Numbered from the stretch's first letter, positions 10,328-19,998 are shown. The stretch: DNA of 64,000 nt from Pseudonocardia humida (GCF_023898865.1 NZ_JAGSOV010000022.1:1-64000), one strand, 5' to 3'. Program-made: numbers and translations. The notes: generated by a model from the sequence alone, not told the origin.

Positions 10328-11235
10328 GCCGCCCTCCGTTCCTCGCGGCCCAGCGAGTCGCGCAGGCCGTCGCCGAGCACGTTGAAGGCGAGTACGGTCA
10401 GCGCGATCAGCAGCCCGGGGAACACGGTCAGCCAGGGCGCCGCCGCGGTGTAGCGGAAGCCCCGCTCGATCATCGACCCCCAGCTGGCGTCGGGCGGCTG
10501 CACGCCCAGGCCCAGGAACGACAGGCTCGCCTCGGCGAGCATCGCCATCGCCGCGGCCAGCGAGATCTGCACGATCAGCGGCGAGAGCACGTTGGGCACG
10601 ACGTGGCGGCGGATCACCCGGTGGGTGGGGGTGCCGATCGAGCGGGAGGCCTCGATGAAGGTCTCCTGGCGCACCGAGAGCACGCTGCCCCGCACCAGCC
10701 GGACGAAGCGCGGCGCGAAGATCACCCCGATGACGAACATGGCGTTGGTCAGGCTCGGGCCGAGCACGCCGACGAAGGCGATGGCCAGGATCAGCGGCGG
10801 GAAGCTCATCACCCCGTCGGTGATCCGCATGATCACCGCGTCCACCCGGCGCCCGGCGTAGCCGGCGACGAGCCCGGGGACGACGCCCAGCGCGACGGCC
10901 ACCGCGACGGCCTGGGCCGCCGCGACCAGCGAGATCCGCCCGGCGTAGAGGGCGCGGGTGTAGACGTCGCGGCCCAGGTCGTCGGTGCCCAGCAGGTGAC
11001 CGCCCTGGCCGGGGCGCTGCAGGACCCCGGCGAGGTTCTGCTCCAGCGGGGGGTGGGTGGCCAGCAGCGGCGCGCACAGCGCCGTCAGCACCACGAGCAC
11101 CAGCCAGCCCAGCGCCAGCAGCGCCGGGTACTGGCGGCGGAACCGCCGCCGGAACCGGGCGCCCGCGCTCAGCTCGGGGGTGTCGAGCGCCTCCTGCTCG
11201 TCCGGGCTGACCGGTGCGGCCGACTGCGCGGTCAT
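10324..11235 (-). CDS. ABC transporter permease (DppC class)
   Basis: A 303-residue inner-membrane permease with a cytoplasmic N-terminal tail rich in Arg (RFRRRFRRQYP), then TM1 (ALLALGWLVLVVLTALCAPLLA). The class motif LGTDDLGRDVYTRALY is at about residues 85-100, and the EAA loop that docks the ATPase reads EASRSIGTPTHRVIRRHV. C-terminal motifs include EASLSFLGLGVQPPDASWG, typical of DppC/OppC. The ATG at 11233-11235 overlaps the stop of the DppB-class gene by four bases. It forms the channel heterodimer with that gene's product. Assignment to the family is secure, substrate unknown. Confidence 0.9.
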
Positions 11236-12233
11236 CCCTGCCTCACCTTCGGGTTGAGGTAGCCGTAGCTGAGGTCGACGGCCAGGTTGACCAGCATCAC
11301 CACCAGGGCGGTGACCACGACGATGCCCTGGATCATGGGGATGTCGCGCTGCAGCACCGCGCGGATGGCCAGGTCGCCCAGCCCCGGTATGCCGAACACC
11401 CGCTCGACGATCACCGAGCCGCCGAGCAGGAACCCCACCTGGAAGCCGATCACGGTGACCACCGGCACCGCGGCGTTCTTCAGCCCGTGCTTGGCGATCA
11501 CCACGCCGCCGCGCAGGCCGTTGGCCCTGGCCGTGCGGATGTAGTCCTGCTGCATGACGTCGTGCAGCGAGCCGCGCAGCTGGCGGGTGATCTCGGCGGC
11601 GACCGTGGTGCCGAGGGTGAGCCCGGGCAGCACCAGGTTGTGCGCCCACGCGCCGATCCCCTCCGAGATCGGCGTGTAGCCCACCGCCGGGAAGATCGGG
11701 AACATCAGGGCCAGCACGATGATCAGCAGGATGCCGACCCAGAAGTTGGGCATCGAGATGCCGATCGAGGCGAACAGGGTGGCCAGCCGGTCGGGCCAGC
11801 GCCCGCGGTGCACGGCGGCGATGATCCCGGCCGGGACGGCGATCAGCAGGGCCACGGTCATCGCGGCCGCGGTGACCGCGATGGTCACCGGGAACCTCGC
11901 CGCGATGGCCCCGCTCACCGACTCGTTGCTGAACAGCGAGGTGCCCAGGTCGCCGGTCAGCGCCGAGCCCGCCCAGCCGAGGTACTGCACGATGACGGGG
12001 TCGTTGAGCCCCAGCCGCTCGCGGGTCGCCTCGATCTGGGCCTCGGTGGCGTTCTCGCCGGCGATGGTGATCGCCGGGTCGCCGGGGATCAGCAGCACCA
12101 GCGCGAATACGCCCAGCGAGACCAGGAAGAGCAGCGGGACCATCATCAGGACCCGTTTCAGCGCGTATTGCGGCACGATTCCAGGCACTCTCCCCGCACG
12201 TCGGGCCAGCGGGGTGGCGCGTTCGCTCACCAC
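11232..12233 (-). CDS. ABC transporter permease (DppB class)
   Basis: A 333-residue six-helix permease and the first gene of the minus-strand ABC operon. After TM1 (VLMMVPLLFLVSLGVFALVL) comes the family segment LIPGDPAITIAGENATEAQ, then YLGWAGSALTGDLGTSLF. The EAA loop reads RTARANGLRGGVVIAKHGLKN, and VERVFGIPGLGDLAIRAV is near the C-terminus. All are DppB/OppB hallmarks. Two adjacent GTG codons (12231-12233 and 12228-12230) could both start it. The cognate binding protein is divergent at 12656, with a 422-base gap between, so both arms are probably switched together. Confidence 0.9.
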   Translation of the reverse strand: MVSERATPLARRAGRVPGIVPQYALKRVLMMVPLLFLVSLGVFALVLLIPGDPAITIAGENATEAQIEATRERLGLNDPVIVQYLGWAGSALTGDLGTSLFSNESVSGAIAARFPVTIAVTAAAMTVALLIAVPAGIIAAVHRGRWPDRLATLFASIGISMPNFWVGILLIIVLALMFPIFPAVGYTPISEGIGAWAHNLVLPGLTLGTTVAAEITRQLRGSLHDVMQQDYIRTARANGLRGGVVIAKHGLKNAAVPVVTVIGFQVGFLLGGSVIVERVFGIPGLGDLAIRAVLQRDIPMIQGIVVVTALVVMLVNLAVDLSYGYLNPKVRQG

Positions 12234-12387
12234 TCCGCTGTGGCTGCTGATGGGGAACCGCGGGAAAACGACTCGTGGTCGGACGGTGCGACAACTGATC
12301 GGCCGTTAAGGTAAACCGCCACCGCCCCACCGGTCAACGCTCGGCCGGGATCCCGACGGGGCCGAACCAGCTATCCGCAGGTCAGAC

Positions 12388-12419
12388 GGCTGATATCGAT
12401 CAGCCGCTACCCTCGGGTA
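12388..12419. promoter_or_regulatory. Paired palindromes in the divergent ABC promoter region
   Basis: The 422-base gap 12234-12655 lies between the permease gene and the divergent binding-protein gene. It holds two adjacent palindromes: GGCTGAT-ATCG-ATCAGCC at 12388-12405 and TACCC-TC-GGGTA at 12408-12419. The local base composition is less GC-rich than the genes, and I see no ORF with gene-like character. These are the best candidates for the binding site of an unidentified regulator of the transporter. No regulator gene is adjacent. Nothing else in the gap is assignable. Confidence 0.4.
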
Positions 12420-12655
12420 ACCATCGGCCGCGCCGCCGATCGGCTCATCGATCATGCGCACTCGGCTGCGCCGACGACCGGCGGGAGCCGCCCGGGAATC
12501 GCCGCGGAACGGCGGTCGAATTGCGTCTACTCAATCGTCAGGGCCCGGGGTACGGTGATCGCGGCCGCCCCTGGACGTGCCACTCGTCCGCATTCCCGCC
12601 GCCCCTGCATTCGCCTCGACCGCACCGCCGCGGAACCGGAAGGTGAACCGGAACG

Positions 12656-14230
12656 ATGAAGCTGTCACCCCTCGTCCCCACCCTCGCCGTCGCCATCGCC
12701 GCGCTGCTGGCCGTCGCGGCCTGCGCGCCGATCCAGCCCGCGGGCGGCGGCCAGGCCCCCGCCGAGCAGGCCCCGGTCGCCCCGGAGGACGTCGACCCGG
12801 AGGCGACCATCCGGTTCGCCGACGCCGTCGGCCCCAGCCGGTTCGACCCGCACCGCTCGACCATCGGCCAGGACATCCGGTTCTTCGCCCCCGTCTACGA
12901 CCGGCTCGTGCACCTGTCCCCCGCTGGCGAGCCGATCCCCGGCCTGGCCACCGAGTGGGCCTGGGAGGACGACGGGCTCGCGCTGCGGATGTCGCTGCGC
13001 GAGGGCGTGGAGTTCCACGACGGCGCGCAGTTCGACGCCGAGGCGGTGCGGGCCAACATCGAGCGGGCCAAGACCGTCGAGGGCTCCTCGGTCGCCGCCG
13101 ACCTGGCCATGGTGAGCACGGTCGAGGTGGTCGACCCGCGGACGGTGCGGCTGCGGCTGAGCGAGCGCAACAGCATGCTGCTGGGCCTGCTCTCGCACCG
13201 GGCCGGGGCGATGGTCAGCCCGACCGCGTTCGACAACCCCGACCTCGACCTGGCCCCCGTCGGCACCGGCATGTACCGGGTGCGCGAGTACCGGCCCAAC
13301 GACACGATCTTCTACGAGCGCAACCCCGGCTACTGGGACTCCGAGGTCGTCGGAGCGAAGGAGCTGCAGCTGCGGATCCTGCCCGACGAGGTCACCCGGA
13401 TGAACGCGCTGCGCACCGGCGAGGTCGACATGGCCCTGCTGACCGGCCGGCTGGCCCCCGAGGCCGAGGGGCTGCCCGGCATCGTCGTGCACCGCGACCC
13501 GACGCTGACCTACCTCGTGCTCTACCTCAACCGGGCGCGCTCGGAGTTCGGCAACCCGCTGGTGCGCCAGGCGCTGAACCACGCGATCGACCGCAAGGCC
13601 ATCGTCGACGGCATCTACTTCGGCGCGGGCAGCCCGACCGTGCAGCCGTTCCCGGAGGGCTACTACGCCCACAACCCGGCCTACCCGGGCGACTACTACC
13701 CCTACGACCCGCAGAAGGCGCGCGACCTGCTCGCCCAGGCAGGGCTGGCGGGCGGCTTCTCCTTCGAGATGCTGGTGACCTCGCTGAGCACCTACATCCA
13801 GGCGGGCGAGGCGGTGCAGAACATGCTGGGCGAGGTCGGCATCACCGCGAACATCCGCTCCGTGGAGGCCGCCCAGACCGCCGACGTCTACTACCGCCAG
13901 CAGCAGGGCGACGCGCTGGTGTCGCAGTGGGGCGGGCGGCCCGACCCGTCGATGACCATCGACCTGCAGTTCACCGGCGACGGGTTCTCCAACCCCGGCC
14001 GGCACACCACGCCGCGCCTGGAGGAGCTGCAGCGCCAGGCGCTGGACACCCTCGACCCCGACGCCCGCACGGCCACGATCCACGAGGAGGTCGGCGAGCT
14101 CGTCGAGCAGGCGTTCCAGGTGCCGATCGCCTCCGACCAGTCGGTCATCGCCACCAAGGACACCATCGTCGGGTTCGAGACGCTGGTCACCGGCCAGATC
14201 AACTTCCGCACGCTGGGAGTGCGACGCTGA
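12656..14230 (+). CDS. ABC transporter solute-binding lipoprotein, family 5
   Basis: A 524-residue extracellular binding protein of the peptide/nickel family (SBP_bac_5). It starts with a lipoprotein signal: MKLSPLVP, a hydrophobic core, and a lipobox VAAC with the lipidated Cys at residue 22. The family signature follows at FFAPVYDRLVHL and LATEWAWEDDGLALRMSLREGVEFHDGAQFDAEAV (described by its start and end only as a class match). Further on are GTGMYRVREYRPNDTIFYERNPGYW and VRQALNHAIDRKAIVD. It is the obvious partner of the divergent permease/ATPase operon (12233-8235) and is followed 5 bases later by an F420-type oxidoreductase. Ligand not predictable from sequence. Confidence 0.88.
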   Translation: MKLSPLVPTLAVAIAALLAVAACAPIQPAGGGQAPAEQAPVAPEDVDPEATIRFADAVGPSRFDPHRSTIGQDIRFFAPVYDRLVHLSPAGEPIPGLATEWAWEDDGLALRMSLREGVEFHDGAQFDAEAVRANIERAKTVEGSSVAADLAMVSTVEVVDPRTVRLRLSERNSMLLGLLSHRAGAMVSPTAFDNPDLDLAPVGTGMYRVREYRPNDTIFYERNPGYWDSEVVGAKELQLRILPDEVTRMNALRTGEVDMALLTGRLAPEAEGLPGIVVHRDPTLTYLVLYLNRARSEFGNPLVRQALNHAIDRKAIVDGIYFGAGSPTVQPFPEGYYAHNPAYPGDYYPYDPQKARDLLAQAGLAGGFSFEMLVTSLSTYIQAGEAVQNMLGEVGITANIRSVEAAQTADVYYRQQQGDALVSQWGGRPDPSMTIDLQFTGDGFSNPGRHTTPRLEELQRQALDTLDPDARTATIHEEVGELVEQAFQVPIASDQSVIATKDTIVGFETLVTGQINFRTLGVRR

Positions 14231-14235
14231 GGGCC

Positions 14236-15204
14236 ATGAACGCGCGACCCGATCGCTGGGGCCTGACGATCCCGCTGGCCGGCCTGCCGCTGCGCGAGCA
14301 GCGCGACGTCGTGGCCGCCCTGCCCGACCTCGGCTACACCGACGTCTGGACCGGCGAGGCGGGCGGCAGCGACGGGTTCACCCCGCTGGTGCTGGCCTCG
14401 CAGTGGGCGCCGTCCCTGCGGCTGGGCACGGCGATCATCCCGGCGTTCACCCGGGGCCCGGCCACCGTGGCCATGTCGGCGGCCACGCTGGCCGGGCTGG
14501 CGCCGGGCCGGTTCGCGCTGGGCATCGGCACGTCCTCGGACGTGATCGTGCGCAACTGGAACGGCATCGGGTTCGACGAGCCCTACGCGCGGGTGCGCGA
14601 CCTGCTGCGCTTCCTGCGCCCGGCCCTGGCCGGGGCCAAGGTCGACCACGAGTACCCGTCGTTCGCGATCCGCGGCTTCCGGCTCCCGGAGGCGCCCGAG
14701 CCGGCCCCGCCGATCCTGCTCGCGGCCCTGCGGCCGGGGATGCTCCGGCTGGCCGGGCGCGAGGCCGACGGCGCGATCCTGAACTGGCTGACCGCCGACG
14801 ACGTCCGCACCGTCGCCCCGCACGTGCGCGGGCAGGGCAGGCCCGACGCCGAGCTGGTGGCCCGCATCTTCGTGCTGCCGGACGTGCCCGCGGAGCAGGC
14901 CCGCGAGGTCGGGCGGCGGGCCATCGCGGCCTACCTCAACGTGCCGGTCTACCGCGGGTTCCACGAGTGGCTCGGGCGCACCGAGCTGGGCCCGATGTGG
15001 ACGCTGTGGGCCGGCGGCGACCGGCGCGGCGCGCTCGCCGCCATCCCGGACGCCGTGGTCGACAGCCTGGTCCTGCACGGCCCGGCCGAGTCCGTGCGCG
15101 AGCAGGTGCGGGCCTACGTCGAGGCCGGGGTGAGCACGCCGGTGCTGATGCCGCTCGGGGTCGGCGATCCGGTCGCGACGGTGCGCGCGCTGGCCCCGCG
15201 GTAG
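14236..15204 (+). CDS. Luciferase-like (LLM) F420-dependent oxidoreductase
   Basis: A 322-residue TIM-barrel oxidoreductase of the luciferase-like family, with features of the F420-dependent branch: WGLTIPLAGLPLREQRD at the start, LGYTDVWTGEAGGSDGFTPL, LRLGTAIIPAFTRGP (strand 2-3 segment), LAGLAPGRFALGIGTSS, and GREADGAILNWLTADDV. Such enzymes transfer hydride to or from many substrates in actinobacteria; some FMN-dependent relatives oxygenate organosulfur compounds. The ATG lies only 5 bases after the binding-protein stop, so the two are co-transcribed, suggesting the oxidoreductase acts on what the ABC system imports. F420 use is inferred from family resemblance only. Confidence 0.8.
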   Translation: MNARPDRWGLTIPLAGLPLREQRDVVAALPDLGYTDVWTGEAGGSDGFTPLVLASQWAPSLRLGTAIIPAFTRGPATVAMSAATLAGLAPGRFALGIGTSSDVIVRNWNGIGFDEPYARVRDLLRFLRPALAGAKVDHEYPSFAIRGFRLPEAPEPAPPILLAALRPGMLRLAGREADGAILNWLTADDVRTVAPHVRGQGRPDAELVARIFVLPDVPAEQAREVGRRAIAAYLNVPVYRGFHEWLGRTELGPMWTLWAGGDRRGALAAIPDAVVDSLVLHGPAESVREQVRAYVEAGVSTPVLMPLGVGDPVATVRALAPR

Positions 15205-15224
15205 CGGGAGCCCCCCGGTCGGCG

Positions 15225-16748
15225 TCAGCCGCGGGCCAGCTGCACCACCGCCCACGACAGCGGCGGCAGCTCCAGGTGCGCGCTGCCCTCCTCCACCCGG
15301 ACGCCGTCGAGCGGGCGCAGCCCCACCCGGTCGGGGTGCTGCTCGTCGTTGGTGGTGTGCCGGTCCTGGCCGTCGGCCGCGGCGAGGACGGCGGCGTGCC
15401 GGGGTCGGAGGTCGCCGAAGCCGCGCACCCCGACCTGCACCTGCGCCGGCTCGGCCAGGCCGCGGTTGGCCAGGAACAGCGACAGGACCCCGCTCTCGGC
15501 GTCCCAGGTGGCGGCGGCGTCGACGAGGTCGACGTCGCCGAAGCGGGGGGTCTCGTAGCGGTCGCTGCGCACCCGCACGTCCAGGACGTCGCCCGTCGCG
15601 CGGCGGCGGACCTGCTCGAACGGGTGCGCGATCGACTGCTTCCAGGCCGGGCCGCCCGGCTCGCTGCGCAGCAGCCCGATCACGTTGACCAGCTGGGCCT
15701 GGCACGCGATCGTCACCCGGTCGCCGTGGCGGAGCAGGGAGTTCAGCAGGGTGCCCACGACGACGGCATCGGTGACCGAGTACTCGTCCTCGATCACCCG
15801 CGGCGCCACCTCCCACTCGCTCTCGCCCTTCGCGATCGCCGACTCCCGGTAGCGCGACTGGTACCAGACGTTCCACTCGTCGAAGGAGACGCCGATGTGC
15901 TTGCGGTGCTTGCCGCGGGCCCGCACGGCGTCCGCGGTGGCCACGACGGACTCGATGAAGGCGTCCATGTCGCGGGCGCAGGCCAGGAAGTCGCGCGGGT
16001 CGTCGTGCTCCTGGTAGTAGGCGTGCGCGGAGATGTGGTCGACCTGGTCGTATGCCTCCTCCAGCACCACCCGCTCCCACTCGCCGAAGGTCGGCATGCC
16101 CGAGTGCGAGCTGCCGCAGGCGACCAGCTCGATGCGGGGGTCGACCAGGCGCATGGCCCGCGCCGTCTCCGCGGCCAGCCGGCCGTACTCGGCGGCGGTC
16201 TTGTGCCCGACCTGCCACGGGCCGTCCATCTCGTTGCCCAGGCACCACAGCCGGACGTCGAACGGGTCGGCGCTGCCGTGGCTGCGGCGCAGGTCGGAGT
16301 ACTTGGTGCCGCCCGGGTGGTTGGCGTACTCCAGCAGGTCGCAGGCCTCCTGGATGCCGCGGGTGCCGAGGTTGAGCGCCATCATCGGCTCGGCCCCGGC
16401 CGCGCGCGCCCACCGGGCGAACTCCCCGAGCCCGAACTCGTTGGTCTCGATCGAGCGCCACGCCCGGTCGAGCCGGCGCGGCCGCTGCTCCCGCGGCCCG
16501 ACGCCGTCCTCCCACTCGTAGCCGGAGACGAAGTTGCCGCCCGGGTAGCGCACGACGGTGGGGCCGAGCTCGCGCACCAGGTCGAGCACGTCGGTGCGCA
16601 GGCCGTCGGCGTCGGCCTTCGGGTGCCCCGGCTCGTAGATGCCGGTGTAGACGCAGCGGCCCATGTGCTCGACGAACGAGCCGAACAACCGGCGCGGCAC
16701 CGGGGCGATGGTGAAGTCGGGGTCGATGGTCAGACGAGCGCGGGGCAA
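15225..16748 (-). CDS. abfA: GH51 alpha-L-arabinofuranosidase
   Basis: A 507-residue glycoside hydrolase of family 51, releasing terminal arabinofuranose from oligosaccharides; no signal peptide, so it acts inside the cell on imported sugars. Recognisable blocks are RRLFGSFVEHMGRCVYTGIY at the N-terminus, VVRYPGGNFVSGYEW, the acid/base Glu in WCLGNEMDGPWQ, HAYYQEHDD, and the nucleophile Glu in VSFDEWNVWYQSR. A C-terminal beta domain follows from about residue 370. The start codon is TTG at 16746-16748, chosen because an AGGAGGG lies 8 bases upstream and the family N-terminus begins right there. It is the last gene of the sugar ABC operon, 28 bases after the second permease. Confidence 0.92.
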   Translation of the reverse strand: MPRARLTIDPDFTIAPVPRRLFGSFVEHMGRCVYTGIYEPGHPKADADGLRTDVLDLVRELGPTVVRYPGGNFVSGYEWEDGVGPREQRPRRLDRAWRSIETNEFGLGEFARWARAAGAEPMMALNLGTRGIQEACDLLEYANHPGGTKYSDLRRSHGSADPFDVRLWCLGNEMDGPWQVGHKTAAEYGRLAAETARAMRLVDPRIELVACGSSHSGMPTFGEWERVVLEEAYDQVDHISAHAYYQEHDDPRDFLACARDMDAFIESVVATADAVRARGKHRKHIGVSFDEWNVWYQSRYRESAIAKGESEWEVAPRVIEDEYSVTDAVVVGTLLNSLLRHGDRVTIACQAQLVNVIGLLRSEPGGPAWKQSIAHPFEQVRRRATGDVLDVRVRSDRYETPRFGDVDLVDAAATWDAESGVLSLFLANRGLAEPAQVQVGVRGFGDLRPRHAAVLAAADGQDRHTTNDEQHPDRVGLRPLDGVRVEEGSAHLELPPLSWAVVQLARG

Positions 16749-16776
16749 ACCGGTTCCCTCCTGCAGGCGGTGCTTC

Positions 16777-17691
16777 TCACGTGCCGCCGAGGCCGGTGGT
16801 GGCGACCCCGCGGACGATCTGTCGTTGGAACAGCATGAACGCCACCACCAGCGGCAGCCCTGCCAGGATCGCCGAGGCCATGATCTGGGCGTAGCGGACC
16901 CCGAAGCTGCTCTGCACCTGCACGAGCCCCACCGGCAGCGTCATCAGGGCGGGGTCGGAGGTGATGATGAACGGCCACAGGAAGTTGTTCCAGGCGTGGA
17001 TGAACACGAAGATCGACACGGCGGCCAGGATCGAGCGCGAGAGCGGCAGCACGATCTGCAGGAAGATCCGCAGCTGGCCGGCGCCGTCGATCCGGGCGGC
17101 CTCCTCCAGCTCGTGCGGGATGCCGTCGAAGAACTTCTTGAGGATGAACACCATCGCCGGCACCACCAGCTGGGGCAGGATGATGCCGAGGTAGGTGTCG
17201 GCGAGGCCCCAGGAGACCATCTGGCGGTACAGCGGCACGATCAGGATCTGCGGCGGCACCATGATCCCGGCGACGGTCAGCGCGAACAGCGCGCGGCGTC
17301 CGCGGAAGCGGGTGCGGGAGAACCCGTAGGCCGCCGCCGCGCACAGCGCCACGGTCAGCACGGTGACCACCAGCGTGACCACGGTGCTGTTGACGAACCA
17401 CGTGACCAGGTTGCCGTTGGCCAGCACCGAGGTGTAGGCCTCCAGGGTGAACCCGCGCTCGGGCACCACCTCCAGCGGCACGGTCGTGGTGTCGGCCTCG
17501 TACTTCAGCGAGGTGAGCACGGCCCACACCAGCGGCGCCAGCCACAGCACGGCCAGCACGGCCAGCCCGGTGACCATCCCGGCGCGGGCCAGCGGCGTGT
17601 AGCGCTGCACCGTCGACGGCCCGGCGGTCTCCCGGCCCGCCCCCGGCAGGACCGTGGTGGTGGCGGGGTTGGCGGTCTCGGTGGTCGTCAC
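16777..17691 (-). CDS. Sugar ABC transporter permease (MalG class)
   Basis: A 304-residue permease with six predicted helices; TM1 is GMVTGLAVLAVLWLAPLVWA after a short polar tail. The EAA docking loop reads ELEEAARIDGAGQLRIF, the CUT1-family position and sequence. Other hallmarks are AYGFSRTRFRGR, VPPQILIVPLY and WNNFLWPFII. The GTG start at 17689-17691 overlaps the stop of the MalF-class gene by four bases and has AGGAG 8 bases upstream; the longer open frame is the MalF gene's shadow. It pairs with that gene product for oligosaccharide import. No ATPase gene is in the operon, which is common for CUT1 systems that share an MsiK-type ATPase. Confidence 0.9.
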   Translation of the reverse strand: MTTTETANPATTTVLPGAGRETAGPSTVQRYTPLARAGMVTGLAVLAVLWLAPLVWAVLTSLKYEADTTTVPLEVVPERGFTLEAYTSVLANGNLVTWFVNSTVVTLVVTVLTVALCAAAAYGFSRTRFRGRRALFALTVAGIMVPPQILIVPLYRQMVSWGLADTYLGIILPQLVVPAMVFILKKFFDGIPHELEEAARIDGAGQLRIFLQIVLPLSRSILAAVSIFVFIHAWNNFLWPFIITSDPALMTLPVGLVQVQSSFGVRYAQIMASAILAGLPLVVAFMLFQRQIVRGVATTGLGGT

Positions 17692-18644
17692 GATTCGCTC
17701 CTGCGGCTGAGCCGGGCCTGGACGAGGGCGATCAGGATGATCAGCACGAAGAAGACGTAGGAGATGGCCGAGGCGTAGCCCAGCCGGTAGTCGACGAAGC
17801 CGGTGTCGTAGACGTACTGCAGGATCGGCGTCGCCGACCCGCCCGGTCCGCCGCTGCCCCGGTACAGGATGTAGGCCTGGTCGAACAGCTTCAGCGAGGC
17901 CAGCACCTGCAGCACCACCACCAGCGCGGTGGTGCGGGTCAGCAGGGGCAGTGTGATCGAGAACAGCCGCCGCCACCCGCCGGCCCCGTCGATCTCGGCC
18001 GCCTCGTAGAGCTGGTCCGGGATGCCCTGCAGGGCCGCGAGGTAGAGCAGGAAGTTGAACCCGATGGTCCACCAGACGGTCAGGATGATGACCGACCACA
18101 GGCCCATCTCGGGCTCGGTGAGCCAGCCGACCTCCGGCAGCCCCAGCCCGGTCAGCACGCCGTTGAACAGCCCGAAGTCGCCGGAGAACAGCCACTGCCA
18201 GATCAGCACGACGGTGGCCACCGGCAGCAGGAACGGTGCGAAGTACACGAAGCGCCAGAACCACTGCCCGCGCACCCCGGTCTGCACCAGCAGCGCCATC
18301 ACCAGTGCGATCGCCACCAGGGGGATCGTGCTGCCCGCGGTGAACAGCACGGTGACCCACAGGGTGCGCCAGACCTCGGAGTCGCCGAGCAGCCGGGCGT
18401 AGTTGTCCAGCCCGACGAACTGCGACTCGTCGCTGACCAGGCTGGTGTCGAAGAAGCTCAGGCCCAGGCCGTAGAGCAGCGGCCACAGCACGAACGCGGC
18501 GTAGACCACCATGAACGGCAGGACGAACCAGATCCCGCCGCGACCACCGACGAGGCTGCGGCCCGTGCGGCGGTCGGCCCGCTGCGGGCCGGTGCTGCCC
18601 GGGGCGGTGGCTCCCGGGTCCCGGACCGTGCTCGACGTGCTCAT
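17688..18644 (-). CDS. Sugar ABC transporter permease (MalF class)
   Basis: A 318-residue inner-membrane permease of the CUT1 family. TM1 is WFVLPFMVVYAAFVLWPLLYG after a polar N-terminal tail of about 35 residues. The EAA loop is YEAAEIDGAGGWRRLFSITLP. Helices follow in the usual pattern, ending with AISYVFFVLIILIALVQARLSRR. The ATG has GGGGAGG 8 bases upstream. It lies 46 bases after the binding-protein gene and overlaps the MalG-class gene by four bases, so it is the second gene of a four-gene operon. Context with the GH51 enzyme points to arabino-oligosaccharides as cargo. Confidence 0.9.
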   Translation of the reverse strand: MSTSSTVRDPGATAPGSTGPQRADRRTGRSLVGGRGGIWFVLPFMVVYAAFVLWPLLYGLGLSFFDTSLVSDESQFVGLDNYARLLGDSEVWRTLWVTVLFTAGSTIPLVAIALVMALLVQTGVRGQWFWRFVYFAPFLLPVATVVLIWQWLFSGDFGLFNGVLTGLGLPEVGWLTEPEMGLWSVIILTVWWTIGFNFLLYLAALQGIPDQLYEAAEIDGAGGWRRLFSITLPLLTRTTALVVVLQVLASLKLFDQAYILYRGSGGPGGSATPILQYVYDTGFVDYRLGYASAISYVFFVLIILIALVQARLSRRSES

Positions 18645-18690
18645 CGCTCGACCTCCCCTGACGCGTCCACGGCCCGGTTCACAGCCCCGC

Positions 18691-19998
18691 TCACAGCGGG
18701 GATCCCAGCCTGAGCTGCTGGTCGAGCCAGCCGATCAGGTCGTCGGCGCCCTGCTCGGGCGTCAGCGCCCGGGAGTTGACGCCCTGCAGGGTCTGCCCCG
18801 CACGCGACATCAGCGTCGAGCCGGACCCGCTGAAGTAGCCCTCGGGGTCGAACGCCACCACCTGCGCCGCGTCCCGGTAGTTGGAGATCGGCTTCTCGGC
18901 GAGGTACTCGGGGCTCTCGGCCACCGCGGACAGCGCCGGGATGTGGCCGCCGCCTGCGGCCCAGCCGAGGCTGTTGCGCAGCATCGAGACCGCCATGTCG
19001 TACGCGGCGCTGCGGACCGCCGGGTCCACCGAGACCCTCGAGGGCAGCACGAAGCTGTGGCTGTCCGCCCTGGCGTACGGGGTGTCGCCGTAGAGCAGGG
19101 GGAACTGCGTCATCGAGAACGGGATCTCCGCGGTCCGCGCGGTGGTGACCTCCCAGGGGCCGATGAGCAGGAACCCGGCCTGCTGGCTGGCGAACGCCGC
19201 CGGTGCCGCCGGGCCGTCGAGGGTGCCCGAGGCGATCGTGCCGTCGCACATGTCGTGCATGAAGGTCATCGCCTGGACCATCGCGTCGCGGTCGACCTCG
19301 GCCGGTCCCCCGTCGGGCAGCAGCATCTCCCCGCCCAGTTGGCGGAAGGTCGACCAGAACACCATCCAGCTGGCGAAGTTGTCGGCGGCGCCGAAGGCGA
19401 TGCCGGTGGCCCCGGTGACCTCCGCGGCGCGCCGACCGGCGTCGAGCATCTGCTCGGCGCTGCGGATGGGGGACAGGCTGCCGTCCGCGCCGAGCAGGCC
19501 GGCCCGCTCGCAGATGTCGGTGTTGTAGTAGAGCACCAGCGGGTGGGTGTCCAGCGGCAGCGCCATCAGCCTGCCGTCGATCACCACCCGGTCCTGCACC
19601 GGCTGCGGGAACTCGTCGAGGGTGACGCCGCGGGCGGCCAGCTCGTCGCGGTCCCACTCGTCGAGCAGGTCGCGCCCGAAGGTCGCCAGCCGCGAGGCGT
19701 GCATCGTGGCCAGGTCGGGGGCGCGCCCGCCGGCGCAGGCCATCGCCAGCTTCGTGTAGTAGGGCGAGCCCCACATCAGCGTCGTGTCCGTGAGCCGGAC
19801 GCCGGGCGCCTCGCCGCGGTAGGCCTCGACGAGGTCGACCATCAGCTCGCCGTCGCTGCCGGTGAAGAAGTTCCAGTACGCCAGGTCGACCGCGCCGCCG
19901 CTCGCGCCACCGGCGCACGAGGACAGCAGAGCGGCACCGCCGGCGGCGACCGTGGCGCGCAGCAGCGTGCGGCGCGTCAGGCGGGGGGCAGTCGTCAT
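18691..19998 (-). CDS. Sugar ABC transporter binding lipoprotein (family 1)
   Basis: A 435-residue extracellular sugar-binding protein. The N-terminus carries a twin-arginine-like signal (RLTRRTLLRATVAAGG) ending in a lipobox-like LSSC, so it is probably Tat-exported and lipid anchored. Family-1 features include VDLAYWNFFTGSDGELM at the start of the mature domain, YNTDICERAGLL, IGPWEVTTARTAEIP, and FDPEGYFSGSG near the end. The start is the ATG at 19996-19998; the frame open to 21114 is a shadow of the regulator gene. It is the first gene of the arabinoside operon, and a LacI-type palindrome sits 13 bases upstream of the start codon. Confidence 0.88.
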   Translation of the reverse strand: MTTAPRLTRRTLLRATVAAGGAALLSSCAGGASGGAVDLAYWNFFTGSDGELMVDLVEAYRGEAPGVRLTDTTLMWGSPYYTKLAMACAGGRAPDLATMHASRLATFGRDLLDEWDRDELAARGVTLDEFPQPVQDRVVIDGRLMALPLDTHPLVLYYNTDICERAGLLGADGSLSPIRSAEQMLDAGRRAAEVTGATGIAFGAADNFASWMVFWSTFRQLGGEMLLPDGGPAEVDRDAMVQAMTFMHDMCDGTIASGTLDGPAAPAAFASQQAGFLLIGPWEVTTARTAEIPFSMTQFPLLYGDTPYARADSHSFVLPSRVSVDPAVRSAAYDMAVSMLRNSLGWAAGGGHIPALSAVAESPEYLAEKPISNYRDAAQVVAFDPEGYFSGSGSTLMSRAGQTLQGVNSRALTPEQGADDLIGWLDQQLRLGSPL

